Notes under the pieces: generated by a model
The model's database searches: none
What the model saw: the letters and a program-made list of their open reading frames with translations, nothing else
Told to the model about the DNA's origin: nothing
Assembly (NCBI GenBank): GCA_905200615.1
Contig: CAJKLB010000066.1
Coordinates: 1-7,483, forward strand
DNA: 7,483 bases
DNA from: an uncultured Selenomonadales bacterium
GTDB lineage: Bacteria > Bacillota > Clostridia > Christensenellales > QALW01
Direction: 5' to 3'
Part shown: positions 1-4,945 of the stretch, in pieces
Numbering within the stretch: position 1 is the first letter of the stretch
Layout of the letters: every line of letters begins with the position of its first letter
Program-made: the position numbers and the translations under genes

Positions 1-72
1 TTTGCGTTGGCGACGGAAAAATACAACCAAGCCTATCGGGAAACCGCGAATTACCCGTATTTGGGAAACTGA
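1..72 (+). CDS. C-terminal end of an unidentified protein (partial)
   Basis: The window opens inside a reading frame that runs 23 codons from base 1 to a TGA at 70-72 and ends in ...NYPYLGN. The residues are mostly polar and aromatic (TEKYNQAYRETANYPY) with no motif I recognise, so no function is assigned. It points the same way as ffs and the nrd operon. No convincing intrinsic terminator follows: the A-rich and T-rich stretches at 72-87 would form only a weak A-T stem. Real coding status is likely but not proven from so short a piece. Confidence 0.45.
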   Translation, partial: FALATEKYNQAYRETANYPYLGN

Positions 73-187
73 AAAAATTAGCTTTTTGAGCATTTTGATA
101 TTTTTTATGTTATCATAGAAGTGTTGCAAAAATAGGGAACGTTACCGTTGATTTTTAAAGCATGAACCGGCGGGAGGATTTTAATAA

Positions 188-259
188 AGAGGCGAATAGG
201 ATGTCTGCTTTTGTTGGTTTACCAGTTGCTTTACAGCAGATTTTCCTTTTCGCTTCTCT
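188..259 (+). other. Long imperfect stem-loop
   Basis: Bases 188-191 pair with 256-259, 192-196 with 249-253, 198-201 with 244-247, and 204-209 with 235-240. That gives 19 Watson-Crick pairs interrupted by small bulges. A further small hairpin at the tip has TGG 215-217 paired with CCA 222-224. No T-run follows, so it is not an intrinsic terminator. It encloses the start codon and the AGAGG site of the 26-codon frame, so it could hide them from ribosomes. It could also be a small RNA in its own right. I do not match it to a known RNA family. Confidence 0.4.
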
Positions 260-281
260 GTTTGTAACGCGGCGATTGTAA
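201..281 (+). CDS. Possible 26-residue hydrophobic peptide
   Basis: A short frame starting at ATG 201 encodes a peptide that begins MSAFVGLPVALQQ, continues with a hydrophobic stretch IFLFASLFV and ends in the basic TRRL before TAA (279-281). An AGAGG sequence at 188-192 lies 8 bases before the ATG, a usable ribosome binding site. The same frame is open back to another ATG at 162, which would give 39 residues but has no visible binding site. The composition fits a single membrane-spanning segment with a positive tail, as in small membrane peptides or type I toxins, but I recognise no family. The start region is paired within the hairpin at 188-259, so the frame may be only a by-product of that structure. 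Confidence 0.25.
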   Translation: MSAFVGLPVALQQIFLFASLFVTRRL

Positions 282-318
282 TCTTACAAAAAAGTATTTA
301 CATTTCTGTATAAAGAGC

Positions 319-346
319 TTGCGTTTTTTTCGTAAAATGATATAAT
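319..346 (+). promoter_or_regulatory. Promoter of the SRP RNA gene
   Basis: A perfect -10 hexamer TATAAT lies at 341-346, and a weak -35 match TTGCGT at 319-324 lies 16 bases upstream. Transcription would start around 353-356, which coincides with the first base of the RNA's terminal helix at 356. This match to the expected 5' end supports the call despite the weak -35. Confidence 0.65.
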
Positions 347-355
347 AGCAATAAG

Positions 356-481
356 TTATCTGTAAACTTGCATCGGATTCTGCGCAATGCGCTGTTGTGA
401 ACCATGTCAGGGCCGGAAGGCAGCAGCATTAAGCAAATTTGCCCATGTGCCGCAGCCCGTCTGATGCAAGTTTACAGATAA
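356..481 (+). ncRNA. ffs: Signal recognition particle RNA, small bacterial type (4.5S-like)
   Basis: This RNA is the scaffold of the signal recognition particle. It binds the Ffh protein and takes part in targeting ribosomes that make membrane proteins. The hallmark helix 8 is plain to see. It has the stretch GTCAGGGCC (406-414), a GGAA tetraloop at 415-418 closed by GCC/GGC, and the conserved asymmetric side AGCAGCAT (422-429), followed later by TGTGCCGCAGCC (446-457). The 5' and 3' ends form a perfect 19-bp helix (356-374 with 463-481). At about 126 nucleotides there is no room for an Alu domain, so this is the small form, unlike the roughly 270-nucleotide scRNA of Bacillus subtilis. It has its own promoter and terminator and is separate from the nrd operon downstream. 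Confidence 0.93.
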
Positions 482-488
482 TTTTTTT
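463..488 (+). terminator. Intrinsic terminator at the 3' end of ffs
   Basis: The 3' arm of the SRP RNA's 19-bp terminal helix (463-481) is followed directly by seven T (482-488). The closing helix of the RNA can therefore also end its transcription, leaving the mature ends nearly defined by promoter and terminator. The nrdD promoter follows downstream, consistent with independent transcription. Confidence 0.6.
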
Positions 489-496
489 ATTCTAAA

Positions 497-512
497 TCAC
501 TATATATAGTAT
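497..512 (+). promoter_or_regulatory. NrdR box 1 upstream of nrdD
   Basis: The 16-base TCACTATATATAGTAT contains the perfect palindrome ACTATATATAGT (499-510) and matches the known NrdR consensus (acaCwAtATaTwGtgt) throughout its core. NrdR is an ATP-cone protein that represses ribonucleotide reductase genes. It usually binds two such boxes about three helical turns apart, and a second box lies 30 bases downstream, centre to centre. Position in front of a reductase operon makes the call firm, although both boxes sit just upstream of the -35 rather than across it. Confidence 0.75.
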
Positions 513-526
513 GAAAAATTTTTTCT

Positions 527-542
527 TTAATATATATGGTAT
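527..542 (+). promoter_or_regulatory. NrdR box 2 upstream of nrdD (degenerate)
   Basis: The core AATATATATGGT (529-540) agrees with the NrdR core at 10 of 12 positions. The mismatches are the conserved C and one w position. Its centre (534.5) is 30 bases from that of box 1 (504.5), close to the usual 31-32. It ends eight bases before the -35 hexamer. Because the region is rich in AT, this half is less certain than box 1. Confidence 0.55.
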
Positions 543-549
543 ATTTCTA

Positions 550-578
550 TTGACATTTCATCTTTGCTATGATATACT
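550..578 (+). promoter_or_regulatory. Promoter of the nrd operon
   Basis: TTGACA (550-555) is a perfect -35, and TATACT (573-578) is a near-perfect -10 at the ideal 17-base spacing. Transcription would begin around 585, giving a leader of about 40 bases before nrdD. The ribosome binding site AGGA (613-616) lies 7 bases before the ATG at 624. Such a strong promoter beside NrdR boxes suggests expression set mainly by repression. Confidence 0.8.
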
Positions 579-623
579 GAAAACGTTCTATGAAATTTAT
601 CGAATAAAAGGCAGGAAAAAACC

Positions 624-2888
624 ATGATCCATGTTATTATCAAAAGGAACGGTGCCAAAGTTCCCTTCAACAGTCAGAAAATAAGCGACGCCATGGCAAA
701 AGCCAACGCGGCAGTATGTGAGGAAGTGATTTCTCCGGCGGAAATTCAGCAGCTGACGGATAAAGTCGTTTCTCAGGTAGAGAATACCGAACCTACGGTA
801 GAGCAAATACAGGACTTGGTAGAAGAGGCCTTAATTGCTGCCGGGTATGCCAAAACCGCAAAAGCTTTCATTTTATATCGCGCAGAACATACCAAAATCC
901 GGCAAACAGAATTCGATCTGATGAAGATATATGACGAACTTACCTTCTCCGATGCGAAGGACGTGGATATAAAACGTGAAAATGCTAATATTGATGCCGA
1001 TTCTTCTATGGGAACAATGCTGAAATACGGATCGGAAGGCGCTAAATACTTTGTTGATAACTATATTCTTCCCAAAGATATTGCTGCCGCCCACATCAAC
1101 GGTGATATTCATATTCATGATAAAGATTTTTATATGCTGACAGAAACCTGCTGCCAAATTGACTTGACGAAGTTGTTTAAAGATGGTTTTTCTACCGGGC
1201 ACGGATATCTGCGTGAACCCAATAGTATTTTAAGCTACGCCTCTTTAGCTTGTATTGCCATACAGGCGAACCAGAATGAAATGCACGGCGGACAAAGCAT
1301 ACCGAATTTTGACAATGCCATGGCCAAAGGTGTGGCGAAATCCTTTATCAAAAACTATTTTAATGCGATGGAGGAATATGTTCAAATCGCTTTTGCGCTT
1401 TCCGCTGAAGACGCGGAAGTGCTGATCAAAAAAATGAAAGCGGAAATCAATGTTTTACCCTCTCTTTCGGATAAAGATTCTTTTTCCAATGCCCTGAAAG
1501 ATTGGACCGCAAAAAACAATTTGACCTTTGACTTTGCTAAAGCGGATGATTTTGCGTTTCAAAATGCCTCTGTTCGTACGGACAAAGATACGTATCAAGC
1601 AATGGAAGCATTTATTCATAATCTGAACACAATGAACTCCCGTGCCGGCGCGCAGGTTCCTTTTAGTTCTATCAACTACGGTACCGATACTTCTCCTGAG
1701 GCACGTATGGTAATGAGAAATCTTTTGCTTGCTACCGATGCCGGCTTAGGAAACGGAGAAACTCCTATTTTTCCGGTACAAATTTTCAAAGTAAAAGAAG
1801 GCATTAACTTTAATCCGGGAGAACCCAATTACGATTTGTTCCAATTGGCAATCAAAACAAGCGCAAAACGGCTGTTTCCCAATTTCAGCTTTATGGATGC
1901 TCCGTTTAACTTAAAGTACTATAAGGAGGGTGACTATAATACCGAAGTTGCTTACATGGGATGCCGTACCCGCGTAATCGGTAATGTTCACGATCCCTCT
2001 CGGGAAGTCACCTGCGGAAGGGGAAATCTGAGCTTTACCTCTATCAATCTGCCTCGTATCGCGCTTTTGTCCAACGGGAATTTAGATACTTTTTTCTCAC
2101 TGTTAGATGATCGTATTGATCTTGTTTGCCGTCAGTTGCTGCATCGGTTTAAAATTCAATGTGCACGGAAAGTAATGAATTATCCTTTTCTGATGGGTCA
2201 AGGTGTATGGCTGGATTCGGATTCTCTGGGACCCGATGATGATATCTCTGAAATTTTAAAGCACGGTACCTTAAGCGTAGGCTTTATCGGCTTAGCGGAA
2301 ACCTTAAAAGCTTTAACGGGATTTCATCACGGTGAAAAAGAGGAAAGCCAGGAACTGGGATTAAAAATTATCGGACATATGCGGAATATGCTGGATATGC
2401 GTTCTAAAGAGACAGGGCTTAATTTTACGCTTCTGGCTACGCCCGCCGAAGGATTGAGCGGACGGTTTATTGAAATTGATAAAAAGAAATTCGGTATTAT
2501 TCCGGGTATTACCGACCGTGAATACTATACAAACTCTTTTCATATTCCGGTATACTATAATATTCCGGCCTTTAAGAAGATTCAGCTTGAAGCACCGTAT
2601 CATGCGCTTACCAACGCGGGCCATATCAGTTATGTAGAGCTTGATGGCGATACCTGCAAAAATTTGGAGGCTTTTGAAGCCATCATTCGTTATATGAAAG
2701 AGTGCGGTATCGGCTACGGCTCTGTAAACCATCCGGTAGATAGAGATCCCATATGCGGTTATACCGGCGTAATCAACGACGTTTGTCCCCGCTGCGGCCG
2801 TCGTGAGGGCGAAGCAGTGAGCGTTGAGAAATTAAAAGAATTAAGAAAAAAATATCCGTCTATGCCCCATATATGCGGATGTGAATAA
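624..2888 (+). CDS. nrdD: Anaerobic (class III) ribonucleoside-triphosphate reductase, large catalytic part lacking the glycyl radical domain
   Basis: The protein (754 residues) reduces ribonucleoside triphosphates to deoxyribonucleotides without oxygen. An N-terminal ATP-cone (about 4-90, KRNGAKVPF) is the allosteric activity site. The ten-stranded barrel follows, with TETCCQIDL (C176/C177), GYLREPNSILSYAS, GGQSIPNFD, the active-site cysteine loop GCRTR (C447), and GRGNLSFTSINLPRIAL. The C-terminal zinc region is DPICG (C711) and CPRCG (C721, C724). A normal NrdD continues from here into the glycyl radical loop, but this one ends at KKYPSMPHICGCE and TAA. The missing loop is encoded by the next gene, in another frame. 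The usual first zinc cysteine is replaced by D708, and the tail adds H749, C751 and C753. A seven-A run at 2846-2852 is the likeliest place for a sequencing indel that would create an artificial split, but the downstream AGGAGG-ATG argues for two real genes. Confidence 0.93.
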   Translation: MIHVIIKRNGAKVPFNSQKISDAMAKANAAVCEEVISPAEIQQLTDKVVSQVENTEPTVEQIQDLVEEALIAAGYAKTAKAFILYRAEHTKIRQTEFDLMKIYDELTFSDAKDVDIKRENANIDADSSMGTMLKYGSEGAKYFVDNYILPKDIAAAHINGDIHIHDKDFYMLTETCCQIDLTKLFKDGFSTGHGYLREPNSILSYASLACIAIQANQNEMHGGQSIPNFDNAMAKGVAKSFIKNYFNAMEEYVQIAFALSAEDAEVLIKKMKAEINVLPSLSDKDSFSNALKDWTAKNNLTFDFAKADDFAFQNASVRTDKDTYQAMEAFIHNLNTMNSRAGAQVPFSSINYGTDTSPEARMVMRNLLLATDAGLGNGETPIFPVQIFKVKEGINFNPGEPNYDLFQLAIKTSAKRLFPNFSFMDAPFNLKYYKEGDYNTEVAYMGCRTRVIGNVHDPSREVTCGRGNLSFTSINLPRIALLSNGNLDTFFSLLDDRIDLVCRQLLHRFKIQCARKVMNYPFLMGQGVWLDSDSLGPDDDISEILKHGTLSVGFIGLAETLKALTGFHHGEKEESQELGLKIIGHMRNMLDMRSKETGLNFTLLATPAEGLSGRFIEIDKKKFGIIPGITDREYYTNSFHIPVYYNIPAFKKIQLEAPYHALTNAGHISYVELDGDTCKNLEAFEAIIRYMKECGIGYGSVNHPVDRDPICGYTGVINDVCPRCGRREGEAVSVEKLKELRKKYPSMPHICGCE

Positions 2889-2890
2889 TA

Positions 2891-2896
2891 AGGAGG
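2891..2896 (+). promoter_or_regulatory. Ribosome binding site of the small glycyl radical gene
   Basis: A perfect AGGAGG begins two bases after the nrdD stop codon and lies 8 bases before ATG 2905. It is the best binding site in the nrd operon, stronger than those of nrdD and nrdG. It shows that the 49-codon frame is translated on its own account, which bears directly on whether nrdD is truly split. Confidence 0.85.
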
Positions 2897-2904
2897 AAAA
2901 GAAA

Positions 2905-3054
2905 ATGACAGTAAAAGATCAAAAAGTAGGACAGGGTATTAAGTTTGAAAGGATTCGTCGTATTACCGGATATCTGGTTGGTACTACCGATCGTTTTAAT
3001 AATGCAAAGCGCGCGGAAGAAAGAGATCGTGTAAAACATGGCCTTACCAATTAA
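2905..3054 (+). CDS. Stand-alone glycyl radical domain of class III ribonucleotide reductase (49 residues)
   Basis: This short protein is the C-terminal glycyl radical domain that is normally the last part of NrdD. It contains FERIRRITGYLVGT followed by DRFNNAKRAEERDRVKHG, the usual end of clostridial NrdD, with the radical glycine at Gly22 inside RITGY. It has about 11 residues of its own N-terminal lead (MTVKDQKVGQG). It should insert beside C447 of the large subunit and be activated by NrdG in trans. The gene starts 16 bases after nrdD in a different frame, and its end overlaps nrdG by 17 bases, which suggests translational coupling. The frame is open back to 2845, so a one-base error in the end of nrdD could have made an artificial split. 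The ideal ribosome binding site makes a true separate gene more likely. The principle resembles GrcA (YfiD), a spare glycyl radical domain for pyruvate formate-lyase. Confidence 0.85.
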   Translation: MTVKDQKVGQGIKFERIRRITGYLVGTTDRFNNAKRAEERDRVKHGLTN

Positions 3055-3529
3055 TCTGTGCGGCGAAGTACCTGAATCGATTGTGGATGGACCGGGGCTG
3101 CGATATACAATCTTTGTACAAGGCTGTCCTCATCATTGCCCCGGCTGCCATAATCCGCAGTCACATCCGTTTGAGGGCGGATATCAAAAGACAACGGAAG
3201 AGCTCCTTGCGGCCATAAAAGAAAATCCTCTGCTTACAGGAGTTACTTTTTCCGGCGGGGAACCGTTCTGCCAAGCAGAAGCCCTTTATGAACTTGCGCA
3301 AGCGATTAAAAAGCTGGGACTTAATATATATATCTATTCTGGGTATACTATAGAACAGCTTTTAGAAAAAGAAAAGCAGGAGCCGTTTATCGGAAAGCTT
3401 TTGCGTATTGGCGATACCTTGATAGACGGTCCGTATATAGAACGCCAGCGCAGCCTTGAATTGCTTTTTCGCGGAAGCGAGAATCAACGGATTATTGATC
3501 TGCATACTTGGCCGGCGTTGAAAGAATAA
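3038..3529 (+). CDS. nrdG: Anaerobic ribonucleotide reductase activating protein (radical SAM)
   Basis: NrdG uses a [4Fe-4S] cluster and S-adenosylmethionine to draw a hydrogen from the glycine of the reductase and so create its radical. The 163-residue protein shows the family features in order: VDGPGLRYTIFVQGC, the cluster motif CPHHCPGC (C30, C34, C37, the CX3CX2C form), the SAM-binding VTFSGGEP (69-76), and a conserved late motif DGPYIERQRS. Length is normal. The start ATG at 3038 lies inside the end of the glycyl radical gene, with only a poor purine-rich site (GGAAGAAAGAGA) before it, so translation probably depends on ribosomes finishing the upstream gene. That arrangement would tie the amount of activase to the amount of its substrate. 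Confidence 0.95.
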   Translation: MALPINLCGEVPESIVDGPGLRYTIFVQGCPHHCPGCHNPQSHPFEGGYQKTTEELLAAIKENPLLTGVTFSGGEPFCQAEALYELAQAIKKLGLNIYIYSGYTIEQLLEKEKQEPFIGKLLRIGDTLIDGPYIERQRSLELLFRGSENQRIIDLHTWPALKE

Positions 3530-3547
3530 GCGGTAAGCTTATTCTTT
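3521..3547 (+). terminator. Possible weak terminator or attenuating hairpin after nrdG
   Basis: An 11-bp perfect inverted repeat (3521-3531 with 3537-3547, loop GGTAA) spans the nrdG stop codon. It is rich in A-T and followed by CCGTTTTA rather than a clean T-run, so it may only reduce readthrough into the next gene or protect the nrd messenger's 3' end. Confidence 0.4.
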
Positions 3548-3589
3548 CCGTTTTATGGAAAACATATTGAAAATGCGGGAAATTTTTAT

Positions 3590-4282
3590 ATGAAGAATTT
3601 TCGGATAACCGACCAAAATAAAAAAAAGATTGGTATTGCCATTACCGTCGCAATTATTTTATTTTTAGTGCTCGTGTGTGTTGTAGTGGGAATACCTCTT
3701 TTAAAGTTCGCGAAAGACCCGGAGCGCTTCCGCGCTTGGGTGGATTCCTTAGGGTTTTTCGGTTACCTTGCCTTTATCGGAATTTTGGTATTTCAAATTA
3801 TCTTCGCTTTTATTCCCGGCGAGCCCTTTGAGCTTTTGGCCGGTTACGCCTTTGGCCCGATAGAGGGAATTTTATTATGTATGCTGGGAATTTTATTAGG
3901 CGGATTGATCGTATTTTCTCTTACAAAAAAATTGGGTGTAAAATTAGTAGAATTGTTTTTTTCTATGGAAAAGATCCGTTCCTTGAAATTTCTGCATAAC
4001 AAGCAGCGTATGTACACAATAACCTTTCTTGTGTTTTTTATCCCCGGTACCCCCAAAGATCTGCTTTCTTATGTAGCCGGGCTGACGCCTATTAAGCTGG
4101 GACCCTGGCTGCTGTTAAGTACTATAGCTCGACTGCCTTCCGTACTTACTTCTATCATCAGCGGCGATGCCGTAGGAACGCAGAATTATGTTTTTGCGTT
4201 GGTTGTATTCGGTATTACCGGTGTGTTGAGTCTTACCGGACTTTTTATCTATAACAAAATTTGTAAAAGACACAGTAAATAA
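3590..4282 (+). CDS. TVP38/TMEM64 (DedA-like, VTT domain) membrane protein
   Basis: This 230-residue integral membrane protein belongs to the TVP38/TMEM64 branch of the DedA-like superfamily. DedA-type proteins are linked to lipid carrier recycling and lipid scrambling across the membrane, but the substrate of this branch is not settled. A first membrane helix lies at about 14-39 after a basic start. The signature follows: FIPGEPFELLAGYAFGP (74-90), a glycine-rich helix (92-110), a second re-entrant-type motif FFIPGTPKDLLSYVAGL (149-165), and ARLPS (180-184). A last helix lies near 203-221 with a basic tail. Length is typical. It begins 60 bases after nrdG with a weak binding site (GCGGGAA at 3577-3583), so it is probably transcribed by readthrough. 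No functional link to nucleotide reduction is apparent. Confidence 0.88.
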   Translation: MKNFRITDQNKKKIGIAITVAIILFLVLVCVVVGIPLLKFAKDPERFRAWVDSLGFFGYLAFIGILVFQIIFAFIPGEPFELLAGYAFGPIEGILLCMLGILLGGLIVFSLTKKLGVKLVELFFSMEKIRSLKFLHNKQRMYTITFLVFFIPGTPKDLLSYVAGLTPIKLGPWLLLSTIARLPSVLTSIISGDAVGTQNYVFALVVFGITGVLSLTGLFIYNKICKRHSK

Positions 4283-4298
4283 ACACTGCATTTGATAG

Positions 4299-4335
4299 AA
4301 AAAGTCCCTGTCTCTTGTAAACAGGGACTTTTTTT
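4299..4335. terminator. Terminator between convergent operons
   Basis: AAAAAGTCCCTGT (4299-4311) pairs perfectly with ACAGGGACTTTTT (4321-4333) around a 9-base loop, followed on the plus strand by a run of seven T (4329-4335). This is a strong terminator for the plus-strand operon. On the minus strand the same hairpin is followed by five T, so it may also end the sigH transcript, whose stop codon (4334-4336) lies in the T-run. Confidence 0.9.
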
Positions 4336-4945
4336 ATTTAAAATGCGCGCTTTTGAGTGCTCTAAACAGCTTTTGCTTGATACGCTGCATCGCGTTATCT
4401 ACGCTTTTTTTGGGAATGGAAAGAGTTTCTGCAATTTCTTCATAAGATTGATTCTGTAAATATTCTAACAAAACTTTTCTTTCTAAAAGAGAAAGCGTTG
4501 CGTCAATTTTATTCCAAACATTTTTTTCGTTTTCTTCAGCAATAAATATTTCTTCAGGATCAACACTGGATACCTCGATTACTTCACCGAGGGTACGCCC
4601 CTCTTTATCATCTTTTACCGGATTATTTAATGAAATATATGTGTTCAGCGGTATATTTTTCTTTGTGTTGGCAGATTTTAACGCGGAAATCAGTCTTCGC
4701 CGAATACAAATAGACGCAAAGGCTAAAAAACTAACGTTTTTTTTCGCATCAAAATCTCTTATGGCTTGAAACAAGCCGATCATTCCCTCTTGAACGAGAT
4801 CTTCGTAGGAGTCGCCTGCGATATAAAAGCTATGGCTTTTGGCGCATACCAAATTTTTATATTTTTCCAGCAAAAATTCCATTGCTTTTTGATCACCTTG
4901 CTGTGCAAGAATAGCCAATTTTTCATCACAAATACTGTTTATCAT
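4334..4945 (-). CDS. sigH: RNA polymerase sigma factor SigH (Spo0H type)
   Basis: A sigma-70 family factor of 203 residues (Bacillus subtilis SigH has 218). In Bacillus and relatives it directs genes of the transition to stationary phase, competence and sporulation onset. Region 2 is clear: YEDLVQEGMIGLFQAIRDF (47-65), SFLAFASICIRRRLISALK (72-90) and IPLNTYISL (98-106). Region 4 includes LLERKVLLEYL (153-163) and the helix-turn-helix YEEIAETLSIPKKSVDNAMQ (168-187). The whole resembles Spo0H closely in these positions. The start overlaps the rlmB stop as ATGA (4942-4945), with GGAG just upstream inside rlmB. The gene order mrnC-rlmB-sigH is that of Firmicutes, without the yacP found between rlmB and sigH in Bacillus. 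In an anaerobe of unknown spore status the sigma factor may serve other transition functions. Confidence 0.93.
   Translation of the reverse strand: MINSICDEKLAILAQQGDQKAMEFLLEKYKNLVCAKSHSFYIAGDSYEDLVQEGMIGLFQAIRDFDAKKNVSFLAFASICIRRRLISALKSANTKKNIPLNTYISLNNPVKDDKEGRTLGEVIEVSSVDPEEIFIAEENEKNVWNKIDATLSLLERKVLLEYLQNQSYEEIAETLSIPKKSVDNAMQRIKQKLFRALKSAHFK

Larger units (their letters stand above)
73..355. other. Non-coding stretch upstream of ffs, with a structured segment
   Basis: About 280 bases separate the partial gene from the SRP RNA. A poor promoter-like pair (TTGAGC at 86-91 and TATCAT at 111-116, 19 apart) could start a transcript near 123. The middle contains a long imperfect hairpin (188-259) and a small open frame (201-281), listed separately. 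A 14-bp palindrome TTGTAATCTTACAA lies at 276-289, about 30 bases before the ffs -35 region. Its two-base centre is too tight for an RNA hairpin, so it would be a DNA operator if anything. I recognise no riboswitch or tRNA here. Confidence 0.4.

Noticed and set aside
72..87. Terminator for the partial gene at the left edge
   Set aside because: The AAAAA and TTTTT arms form only a weak A-T stem with no G-C pairs of note and no separate T-run.
873..1202. Minus-strand open frame of 109 codons inside nrdD
   Set aside because: Lies wholly within a well-recognised gene, has no family resemblance and is an antisense by-product; the same applies to the frame at 2361-2732.
2846..2852. A AAA AAA heptamer in the nrdD frame as a programmed -1 frameshift site joining nrdD to the glycyl radical frame
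   Set aside because: A -1 shift leads into the wrong frame; the small gene is in the +1 frame. There is also an ideal AGGAGG and ATG for independent translation.
2886..2888. Recoding of the nrdD stop codon (selenocysteine or readthrough)
   Set aside because: The stop is TAA, not TGA, and reading on in the same frame does not give the glycyl radical sequence.
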